In this document: positions 1 to 4,454 of the stretch, one piece after another
Numbering within the stretch: the stretch's first letter is position 1
Layout of the letters: each line of letters begins with the position of its first letter
NCBI GenBank assembly: GCA_903917955.1
Contig: CAIXCO010000291.1
Span: forward strand, 1-7,319
DNA: 7,319 bases
Reading direction: 5' to 3'
Origin: an uncultured Chlorobiaceae bacterium
Lineage (GTDB): Bacteria > Bacteroidota > Chlorobiia > Chlorobiales > Chlorobiaceae
Program-made: the position numbers and the translations under genes
Notes under the pieces: model-generated
What the model was told of the DNA's origin: nothing
The model's database searches: none
The model's input: the letters and a program-made list of their open reading frames with translations, nothing else

Positions 1-309
1 GACGCGGAAGCGTTCGGCAGTGATGCCGTTTTTTGGTTTGAGGTGGTTTTTGGTTGTGGCTATGAGTCCGAGATAGGGTTCGAAGCGTGCTGTGGCTTCG
101 CCTAAGGTGTAGCCGTTGTCGTAGTCGAGGATGATGAGTTCTGCTCCGGGGAGGGAGTGCTGTGCGTCGCGGTAGCCGTTGCGAAATGGGACGGGGGCGT
201 ATTGTCCGGGGGTGCAGACCATGGTTGCGATTCGGTCGGGCAGGGTGGCTTGTTTTTTGAGGATGGCGGTTGAAACCGTACGCCATCCTTTACTTATAAA
301 GATAGTTAG
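1..309 (-). CDS. Primase-like plasmid/phage replication protein, fragment (runs off left edge)
   Basis: The frame is open from the TAA at 310-312 down to base 1 and continues beyond the window. The translation contains TPGQYAPVPFRNGYRDA, then LIILDYDNGYTLGEA, then ATTKNHLKPKNG and ERFRV. From memory, this order (PVPFRNG, an acidic DYDNG motif, TTKxH, RFRV) is that of the N-terminal catalytic part of primase-like replication proteins of plasmids and prophages, where the acidic motif would bind metal. The family call rests on recalled motifs, not a search. No good start is visible: the first in-frame ATG is at 220-222, without a ribosome binding site, and family-like sequence (KGWRTVSTAILKK) lies upstream of it in frame up to about 300. 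The 5' end therefore looks truncated, perhaps where the Fic gene was joined. A 114-bp stretch of this gene recurs at 2999-3112. Confidence 0.5.
91..204. repeat. 114-bp direct repeat, copy 1 (inside primase fragment)
   Basis: This stretch matches 2999-3112 in the same orientation, with 4 mismatches in 114 bases by hand alignment. Similarity stops abruptly at both ends. On the minus strand it encodes QYAPVPFRNG through LGEAT of the primase-like protein. Three of the four differences are silent and one changes Gly to Cys. Confidence 0.9.
261..288. repeat. Inverted repeat inside the start of the primase-like frame
   Basis: Arms GGATGGCG (261-268) and CGCCATCC (281-288) are perfectly complementary over 8 bp with a 12-base spacer, which can itself pair partly (CGG/CCG). 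No T-run follows on either strand, so it does not look like a normal intrinsic terminator. It may be an RNA structure near the 5' end of the replication gene or simply part of the island end. Confidence 0.4.
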
Positions 310-338
310 TTAAACTAAACCGCTTATCCTTAACTAAC
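305..338 (-). terminator. Hairpin overlapping the fic stop codon, possible terminator
   Basis: Arms GTTAGTTAA (305-313) and TTAACTAAC (330-338) form a perfect 9-bp AT-rich stem with a 16-base loop. The fic stop codon (330-332 on the plus strand) lies in one arm. Read on the minus strand, the stem is followed by TATCTTTATAAG, which is only mildly T-rich, so termination is possible but not strong. Confidence 0.4.
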
Positions 339-1463
339 GAACAGGTTGATGTAACGATTAAAGGCGTACACCCGACTCCGCTGTTGACCAGTAATCTCAA
401 CAACTATTTGTTTATCTATCAATGTTTTAATCAAAGAATTTGCCGTTGGGGTACTAACATTCAAAGCCTGCTCAAGGTCAGTCGCCTCTATAATAGGCTT
501 ACAATACAACAGGTTCAGGGCAAGGCGTGCAGAGGGTGCGCGTTTGCCCATGGTCAGCACTGATTGCTCTACTTCGGTACGGAGGGTCAAAATCTGCCCG
601 AAGACCTCCCGTCCTTTGGTTGCGGTCTGAGCCACTCCATTGAGAAAAAACCGCACCCAATGGATCAGATTATTACTGACTCGAACCTGCGTGAGGGCAT
701 CATAATAACTGGAACGGTTGCGCTCAAAGAAATCCGACAGGTAGAGGGATGGTTTGGCCAGCAAGCCCATACTGACCAGGTAAAGAGGAATCATCAGGCG
801 GCCAATACGACCATTACCGTCCAAAAAGGGGTGTATGGTCTCGAACTGGTAGTGGCTAATGGCAAGTCGCACCAGGTGAGGGACAATAATTTCCTGATTA
901 TGCCAGAACTTCTCAAGATCCCCCATCAGTTCGGCTACGCTTTCTTGATGTGGAGGAATAAACGTGGCATCAGTTAAACTGGAACCGCCAATCCAATTCT
1001 GGCTGACTCGAAATTCACCGGGTTGTTTGTACGCTCCACGAACACCTTGCAACAGAATGGCATGAGTCTGTTTTAACAGCCGATTTGAGAGTGGCAATTC
1101 CTGCAGCTTGGCAATGGCAGTGTTGACACCTTCGATATAGTTGCGTACTTCTCGCCAATCGTCGCGCTTTTCCGGAAGAATCTGCTCTTCTGGCAACAGC
1201 GCCTCGTTAATACCTGTCTGGGTGCCTTCAATTTTGCTGGAGGTCTGAGCTTCCTTGACCACATGCATTTGAATAAACAGGTCGATATCTGGCACGATCA
1301 GCGAAAAGGCGTTTAATTCTCCAAGAGCTCGGGTTGCTTGCTCCAGCAAGACGTTAATCGTTGGATCTTCCCATGTCCATCCGTGGTTGACAGGCAGAGG
1401 CTCGAAACTTTTGTATTGATAGCGCTGCTGCCATCGACCGGCCTTGAAGCTCTCAAATTTCAT
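330..1463 (-). CDS. Fic family protein (class II, predicted AMP transferase) with C-terminal winged helix
   Basis: Fic proteins usually transfer AMP from ATP to a hydroxyl side chain of a target protein. The 377-residue product carries the complete signature HPFLDGNGRIGR (211-222), with catalytic His211. The N-terminal part contains SSKIEG (75-80), matching the [S/T]xxxE[G/N] inhibitory motif. Its Glu79 would block productive ATP binding until relieved, which makes this a class II Fic protein, autoinhibited within one chain. PPHQES (170-175) fits the flap region that docks the target. Residues about 305-370 look like a winged helix (DLEQALNVSTPTANSLIKTLIDKQIVVE), so it may bind DNA or regulate itself. 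The length is normal for the Fic/DOC N-terminal plus winged-helix architecture, and all key residues are present, so it looks functional. The start is ATG at 1461-1463; a GAGGAAG sequence lies about 16 bases upstream, too far to be a good ribosome binding site. There is no partner antitoxin next to it. Its target is unknown. Confidence 0.93.
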   Translation of the reverse strand: MKFESFKAGRWQQRYQYKSFEPLPVNHGWTWEDPTINVLLEQATRALGELNAFSLIVPDIDLFIQMHVVKEAQTSSKIEGTQTGINEALLPEEQILPEKRDDWREVRNYIEGVNTAIAKLQELPLSNRLLKQTHAILLQGVRGAYKQPGEFRVSQNWIGGSSLTDATFIPPHQESVAELMGDLEKFWHNQEIIVPHLVRLAISHYQFETIHPFLDGNGRIGRLMIPLYLVSMGLLAKPSLYLSDFFERNRSSYYDALTQVRVSNNLIHWVRFFLNGVAQTATKGREVFGQILTLRTEVEQSVLTMGKRAPSARLALNLLYCKPIIEATDLEQALNVSTPTANSLIKTLIDKQIVVEITGQQRSRVYAFNRYINLFVS

Positions 1464-1790
1464 GCGGCAATTGACTTTTCTTCCTCAACAGATACCGTTA
1501 ACAGACGAATTTACGCATTAAGCGAGGAAATAATGGCGTTTTCTTGTAATTCTTTCCAGGTCAGTGTAGAGTTTTATAACATTGAGGTTGGGCTTCCCTG
1601 CTTTGGCACTTCAAATTGAGGTACCTATGTTGCAACGGGAGCTGGATGATGTGTTGGAGGTGGTTGAGGGTGAATTGCGTAGGAGGTCGTGCAATTATTT
1701 TAGGGATTCGAACTGAGCAACAGAACTGTTTTGGGGGTATTTTTTTCAATACCGATTTCAAAAGTATTTTATAATAATACTTAAACCATT
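1464..1790. other. Intergenic stretch at the end of the left element; no convincing gene
   Basis: No recognisable gene was found. A plus-strand frame is open at 1570-1716 and contains ALQIEVPMLQRELDDVLEVV, acidic and probably helical, but it matches no family I know and has no clear start (an ATG at 1627 would give 29 residues). It may be a gene scrap. The last 75 bases are AT-rich with two small hairpins, for example AAGTATT (1762-1768) with AATACTT (1776-1782). No confident fic promoter could be placed. Confidence 0.5.
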
Positions 1791-1814
1791 ATTCGAATCC
1801 CACCCTCTCCGCCA
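1791..1814 (+). mobile_element. Attachment-site-like tRNA-Ser 3' end
   Basis: These 24 bases reproduce the 3' end of a tRNA-Ser gene piece by piece: T-loop TTCGAAT, T-stem 3' strand CCCAC, acceptor 3' strand CCTCTCC, discriminator G, then CCA. The bases upstream do not pair with the T-stem or the acceptor strand, so the remainder of the tRNA is absent. An isolated tRNA 3' end is the classical footprint of a tyrosine integrase that recombines in a tRNA gene and duplicates its 3' part. A decayed P4-type integrase follows in the same direction about 95 bases downstream, which supports an att site. Confidence 0.8.
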
Positions 1815-1846
1815 GAGGATAGTCCAGCACTATCCAAAATAGTCCG

Positions 1847-1872
1847 AAAAGCCCTGTAAAATCAGGGCTTTT
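1847..1872 (+). terminator. Strong intrinsic terminator, probably bidirectional
   Basis: A perfect 10-bp stem AAAAGCCCTG / CAGGGCTTTT encloses the 6-base loop TAAAAT and continues into TTTTCTTGTTT. The A-run on the other side gives a T-run on the minus strand, so it could work both ways. It lies just downstream of the tRNA-Ser end and before the integrase remnant, where tRNA transcripts would need to stop. Confidence 0.8.
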
Positions 1873-1908
1873 CTTGTTTCCGGGTCTACCCTTCTCCCCT
1901 CGGTAGCC

Positions 1909-2080
1909 CTGAAGTCTCATGAGATATTCCGGAAGCGCATCACCCGGCACCATGCCGCCGTTACGGATCCGAAAGAGTTGGCTCATGCCGTGAGGGATCC
2001 GAATGGACGCGACTATAATCAATCGCACATCGTTTATCGATGATCGCCGTCAGATGATGCAGGCTTGGGCTGACGCTTGA
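1909..2080 (+). pseudogene. P4-type tyrosine integrase remnant 1 (internal deletion, 4-bp frameshift)
   Basis: P4-type integrases insert islands into tRNA genes. The reading RHHAAVTDPKELAHAV, then RDPNGRDYN, then RTSFIDDRRQMMQAWADA and TGA (2078-2080), joins two parts of such a protein. HHAAVTDPKEL belongs to the middle region, before the catalytic core. LAHAVRDPNGRDYNRTSF...MMQAWADA resembles the extreme C-terminus, including the likely nucleophilic Tyr (codon 2014-2016). The roughly 150 residues expected between them, with the catalytic Arg and the HxxR box, are missing, as is the N-terminal domain. The two halves are out of frame because AATC is repeated in tandem (2017-2020 and 2021-2024). 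Removing one copy restores a continuous frame to the stop. It follows the tRNA-Ser end and is codirectional with it, the usual place for an island integrase. Recognition is by recalled family motifs. Confidence 0.7.
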
Positions 2081-2183
2081 CGTGATGCCATAGAGTTTGC
2101 TGCTGGTAGCAATGTTTGCGAAATGGGGTGGAAAAGCAAAAGGCCCCACACGTGAATGCGGAGCCTTGGTAGTGTCGCCATGC

Positions 2184-2306
2184 GGGATTGCAATCTCCTT
2201 TGCACGGAGGCCTCTTTCGAGGACTTTAATCCGATACCGAAGCAGAGCGGGACAGGAAAAATATAAGACAAGCGGCAGCTTAAAACAACTAAATATTTGC
2301 AATCCC
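2184..2306. repeat. Spaced 10-bp inverted repeat in the region between integrase remnant 1 and the pemK-like gene
   Basis: GGGATTGCAA (2184-2193) and TTGCAATCCC (2297-2306) are perfect inverse copies 103 bases apart. The second copy lies at the 3' end of the pemK-like gene. No gene is recognised between 2081 and 2288. The repeat may be chance, an element end, or an integrase arm site. Confidence 0.25.
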
Positions 2307-2687
2307 TTCGATGATGCATTGCCGGATATCTCTGAACTCTCCTTGACTTACTACGCGAACGTCATACATTCTTGAGTTTTGGGAATCACGGCCAAAGCTT
2401 GGCATTGATAAGCGTGAGAATGAAACCGCATACAACATATCGCATTTCACCCAACACAGAGAGGTAAAATACGGTACGGGTAACGAGGGGAATAGCACCA
2501 GTTCGTAGTGATATGGCTGAATTGATGTTGGCCGAGTAGTACTGCAGGGCACAACGGTGCAAAGTCCCGGGCGGTCTCGAAATCTGGGAGAAACGACTAT
2601 CGCAGGTCTTTTCTTGGTCATTTCAGGAGCTTTAAAGTCCTTAAAGTCACAAATTACAATAGTGCCCGGTTCTGGATGATATTTTAT
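2289..2687 (-). CDS. PemK/MazF-like endoribonuclease toxin, start codon apparently ATA
   Basis: PemK/MazF toxins cut mRNA and are normally neutralised by an antitoxin. The frame reads KYHPEPGTIVICDF, TKKRPAIVVSPR, LCTVVPCSTT, YHYELVLFPSLPVPY, WVKCDMLYAVSFSRLS and YDVRVV in the family order. The KRP...SPR segment and the VVPxST segment are those that carry the active-site Arg and Thr/Ser in MazF. The first in-frame ATG (2619-2621) would delete the first beta strand, which is clearly coded upstream. The frame is open to a TGA at 2691-2693. The natural start position, judged by the ribosome binding site AGGTG (2695-2699) 7 bases before it and by the usual N-terminus (MKYHP-like), is ATA at 2685-2687. 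This would give 132 residues, about normal, though the C-terminus (GIANI) stops slightly early. No antitoxin gene is visible; an integrase remnant lies upstream. It may be inactive through loss of ATG, or poorly translated. Confidence 0.8.
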   Translation of the reverse strand: MKYHPEPGTIVICDFKDFKAPEMTKKRPAIVVSPRFRDRPGLCTVVPCSTTRPTSIQPYHYELVLFPSLPVPYFTSLCWVKCDMLYAVSFSRLSMPSFGRDSQNSRMYDVRVVSQGEFRDIRQCIIEGIANI

Positions 2688-2694
2688 AGCTATT

Positions 2695-2699
2695 CACCT
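2695..2699 (-). promoter_or_regulatory. Ribosome binding site that points to the ATA start of the pemK-like gene
   Basis: On the minus strand AGGTG stands 7 bases before the ATA triplet at 2685-2687. No ATG, GTG or TTG lies in frame between here and the internal ATG at 2619-2621, which has only a poor AGCTCCTGAA upstream. This supports ATA as the ancestral, now mutated, start position. Confidence 0.45.
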
Positions 2700-2724
2700 G
2701 AGTTTGAATTGATAAGCGCTCAGC

Positions 2725-2756
2725 ATTATACTACAAGTTTAAGCTTTCTTCTGCAA
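2725..2756 (-). promoter_or_regulatory. Probable sigma70-type promoter of the pemK-like gene
   Basis: The minus strand has a perfect -10 box TATAAT (2725-2730). The nearest -35-like hexamer, TTGCAG (2751-2756), is 20 bases away, longer than ideal; at 17 bases there is only CAGAAG. Transcription would start near 2718 and leave a leader of about 30 bases before the ATA start. Confidence 0.45.
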
Positions 2757-2774
2757 AATCAACACTTGATCTTC

Positions 2775-2944
2775 TCAAATCTTCTCCAGATAGTCCGACC
2801 AGGCAAGCGTCATCTTTCTTCGTTTTTCCAGATGTTTCGATCTCTTGTAAGCCGATCAGGTACCCGGTGCCCGAGCTGCGCCTCGATAGCGTCAGGAAAG
2901 AAGTTAAGCGTTTTATGTTGCATCGTTCTTGTCATCGTTCGGAA
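2775..2944 (-). pseudogene. P4-type tyrosine integrase remnant 2 (C-terminal piece, frameshifted)
   Basis: From 2944 downward the minus strand reads RTMTRTMQHKTLNFFPDA then IEAQLGHRVPD. This resembles the HGFRAMA...PDAIEAQLAHRVPD part of P4-type integrases, but the usual HGFR box is not intact. After CCTGA near 2857 the frame shifts by an apparent loss of about ten bases. A second frame then gives SAYKRSKHLEKRRKMTLAWSDYLEKI up to TGA (2775-2777), the typical C-terminus with the nucleophilic Tyr in SAYKR. All sequence upstream of 2944 (N-terminal and core domains) is gone, with a TAA at 2945-2947. Its wording differs from remnant 1 (SDYLEKI against ADA; GHRVPD against AHAVRDPNG), so it came from a different integrase. 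The pemK-like gene follows directly on the same strand. Confidence 0.7.
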
Positions 2945-2998
2945 TTAGTGGTAAAAATCGTTTTGACAGCACGTTGCCCGCCTTTACCGATTTTGATT

Positions 2999-3112
2999 TG
3001 TGGCTTCGCATAAGGTGTAGCCGTTGTCGTAGTCGAGGATGATGAGTTCGGCTCCGGGGAGGGAGTGCTGTGCGTCGCGGTAGCCGTTGCGGAATGGGAC
3101 GGGGGCATATTG
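2999..3112 (-). pseudogene. Second primase-like fragment (114-bp direct repeat, copy 2)
   Basis: This is an internal piece of the primase-like gene also seen at 91-204. It reads QYAPVPFRNGYRDA, then HSLPGAELIILDYDNG, then YTLCEAT. Five residues later the frame meets TAA (2984-2986), and upstream it runs into unrelated sequence (RFKLDIT). There is no start and no remaining domain, so it cannot be functional. It sits between integrase remnant 2 and the RhuM-like scrap, all on the minus strand. The four differences from copy 1 are mostly silent, which points to origin from a related but separate primase gene rather than a local duplication. Confidence 0.65.
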
Positions 3113-3353
3113 AGTAATGTCAAGCTTAAAGCGGGATATGCCAGAGAAATTCCTGATATTTTATGATGCCTGAAATCGGGCGATTTTGAGCTTATTTTTG
3201 TTATTTCCCCTGTTACTTTGCGCTAGTAAGTCATTATTTTATATGACTCACTTACAATAACCCGCATAAAACGGCATTAAATACTGACACGTTGTATTGC
3301 GTTTTATTTTGGTTTGGCCGATTGTTCTTTCTTTTCAACCTTTTTCTGTACCG
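3113..3353. other. AT-rich stretch without a recognised gene
   Basis: No frame resembles a known protein. A weak hairpin with arms AGTCAT (3229-3234) and ATGACT (3243-3248) is present. The minus-strand frame of the RhuM-like scrap continues to a stop at 3252-3254 but loses family resemblance below 3354. This is probably rearrangement debris between fragments. Confidence 0.4.
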
Positions 3354-3437
3354 ACTTGATGCTAAGATATTTTTGAGGTGCTTGGTGATTGCTGGCCGTT
3401 TGACGCCAAACAGTTCGGCTATTCTCTCCTGCCCTCT
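3354..3437 (-). pseudogene. RhuM/virulence-type helix-turn-helix scrap
   Basis: A minus-strand frame reads RGQERIAELFGVKRPAITKH followed by LKNILAS. This closely resembles the N-terminal helix-turn-helix of RhuM-family proteins (TQxQIAELFGVxRPAITKHLKNIF), common in genomic islands and often of unknown role. The usual next element (EGEL...) is replaced by basic, low-complexity sequence (SRYRKRLKRKNNRPNQNK), and the upstream part (KITKRDEWQKFCTGKLP) is not family-like. Only about 28 residues remain of a protein that is normally about 300 long. It is antisense to the leader of the dehydrogenase gene. Confidence 0.55.
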
Positions 3438-3546
3438 TGGCAACTTGCCGGTACAAAATTTTTGCCATTCATCCCTTTTCGTTATTTTTAACAGACAATT
3501 CCCATGGTGTAACAACGTTCCTGAACATAGAAAGGGGTTACTGAAT

Positions 3547-4290
3547 ATGAAAGGCAAAATCGCATTAGTTACGGGCGCAAGCCGAGGCATAGGTCGGGCT
3601 ACGGCTCAACTTTTGGCTGCCGAAGGCGCGGCTGTCGGCGTGAACTATTTCCAGAGTGAAAAGGCGGCGATCGCTGTTGTTGAGGAAATCACGAAGGCAG
3701 GCGGCAGGGCACACGCCGTCAGGGCGGATGTGCGCGACGGGGAGCAGGTGCGATTGATGGTTGAAGAGGTTGAAAATAACCTTGGGCCGATCGACATCCT
3801 GGTAAGCAACGCTTCGATCGGTTTTCCGGTAAAACCTTTCACGCAATTCTCCTGGAATGAATTTGAAGCGAAGCTTTGCGGCGAGCTGAGGTCGATATTT
3901 TTCAGTTGCCAGGCTGTGCTGCCAGGCATGATTGAGAGAAAGTCGGGAAGCATCATCGCCATTTCAAGCACTCTTTCGCGTCACTCATCGCCGGGTTTCA
4001 TTGCCCACTCCACGGCGAAATCAGGTCTTGATGCCTTTGTCCGTTCTCTTGCGGAAGAGGTTGGCCCCTTTGGCGTTCGCGTCAACGTGGTTGCCCCTGG
4101 CCTTACGTTGACCGACGCTACGGCCTGGTTACCCGAGGAACAGAAAGCGATGATGGCGGATATGACCCCCCTGAAGCGGGTTGCCCTGCCGGAAGATATC
4201 GCCGGCGCGGTGCTTGCAATTGCTTCCGACCACAGCCGATTCGTGACGGGTTGCTATATCCCGGTTTCGGGAGGGATGCTGATGCTGTGA
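3547..4290 (+). CDS. Short-chain dehydrogenase/reductase (SDR) with altered catalytic residues
   Basis: Classical SDRs are cytoplasmic Rossmann-fold NAD(P)H-dependent oxidoreductases. The 247-residue protein has the cofactor motif TGASRGIG (9-16), the adenine-binding ADVRD (60-64), NASIG in place of NNAG (88-92) and VNVVAPGL (179-186). The length is typical. The catalytic tetrad Asn-Ser-Tyr-Lys is changed. Aligned with FabG-like proteins, Ser141 and Lys158 are kept, but the Tyr position is His154 (HSTAK instead of YxxxK) and the Asn position is Glu113 (GELRSIFF instead of NLTSVF). I recall SDRs with HSTAK or HGTAK at this site, so it may mark a subfamily rather than a defect; the substrate is unknown. 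The start is chosen at ATG 3547 because the Rossmann strand begins there and AGGGG lies 9 bases upstream. The frame is open further up, but those 85 codons are antisense to the RhuM scrap. It is transcribed alone, convergent with the next gene. Confidence 0.93.
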   Translation: MKGKIALVTGASRGIGRATAQLLAAEGAAVGVNYFQSEKAAIAVVEEITKAGGRAHAVRADVRDGEQVRLMVEEVENNLGPIDILVSNASIGFPVKPFTQFSWNEFEAKLCGELRSIFFSCQAVLPGMIERKSGSIIAISSTLSRHSSPGFIAHSTAKSGLDAFVRSLAEEVGPFGVRVNVVAPGLTLTDATAWLPEEQKAMMADMTPLKRVALPEDIAGAVLAIASDHSRFVTGCYIPVSGGMLML

Positions 4291-4354
4291 CACTACGTAT
4301 GCGGCTCGGGCATGAAGGATTGGTTAGCCCGCAGGGTGAACGTTCGACAAGCAT

Positions 4355-4399
4355 GAGGGACAGGGAGATATAAAGCCCGACAGCCACTCCCCGTCCCTC
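4355..4399. terminator. Hairpin between convergent genes, probable terminator
   Basis: Arms GAGGGACAGGGAG (4355-4367) and CTCCCCGTCCCTC (4387-4399) pair over 13 positions with a single A/C mismatch and a 19-base loop. The stem is strong, but no long T-run follows on either strand. Its place, 65 bases after the dehydrogenase stop and 56 bases beyond the stop of the oppositely directed gene, suits a shared terminator. Confidence 0.6.
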
Positions 4400-4406
4400 T
4401 CAATGC

Positions 4407-4442
4407 GCTGGTTGGGCGCTTATTTAAATAAATAGAACCAGC
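4407..4442. repeat. Second inverted repeat beyond the DUF6345 gene
   Basis: Arms GCTGGTT (4407-4413) and AACCAGC (4436-4442) are perfect. The spacer contains the 12-bp palindrome TTATTTAAATAA (4420-4431). Just beyond the 3' end of the minus-strand gene, it may help to stop or protect that transcript. Confidence 0.35.
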
Positions 4443-4454
4443 CCATATTTCCTT

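Noticed and set aside
564..977. Plus-strand open frame of 137 codons
   Set aside because: It lies entirely antisense to the intact fic gene and has no recognisable motif.
1722..1814. A complete tRNA-Ser gene
   Set aside because: No 5' acceptor strand, D-arm, anticodon arm or 5' T-stem strand can be found; only the 3' portion is present.
1961..2319. Two overlapping minus-strand frames resembling phage leader or Ash/Icd-like proteins
   Set aside because: Only a vague impression of similarity. They overlap each other, the integrase remnant and the pemK-like 3' end, and have no clear ribosome binding site.
2676..2948. Plus-strand open frame of 90 codons
   Set aside because: It is antisense to the integrase C-terminus and the pemK-like promoter and has no family-like sequence.
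2932..3123. Minus-strand frame with Ser/Thr-rich protein (63 codons)
   Set aside because: It is the out-of-frame reading of the primase repeat; the neighbouring frame carries the conserved QYAPVPFRNG and DYDNG motifs.
3292..3546. N-terminal extension of the dehydrogenase (85 codons)
   Set aside because: SDRs begin at the Rossmann strand (MKGKIALVTG). The extension is Phe/Leu-rich shadow sequence antisense to the RhuM-like scrap, and a ribosome binding site precedes the internal ATG.
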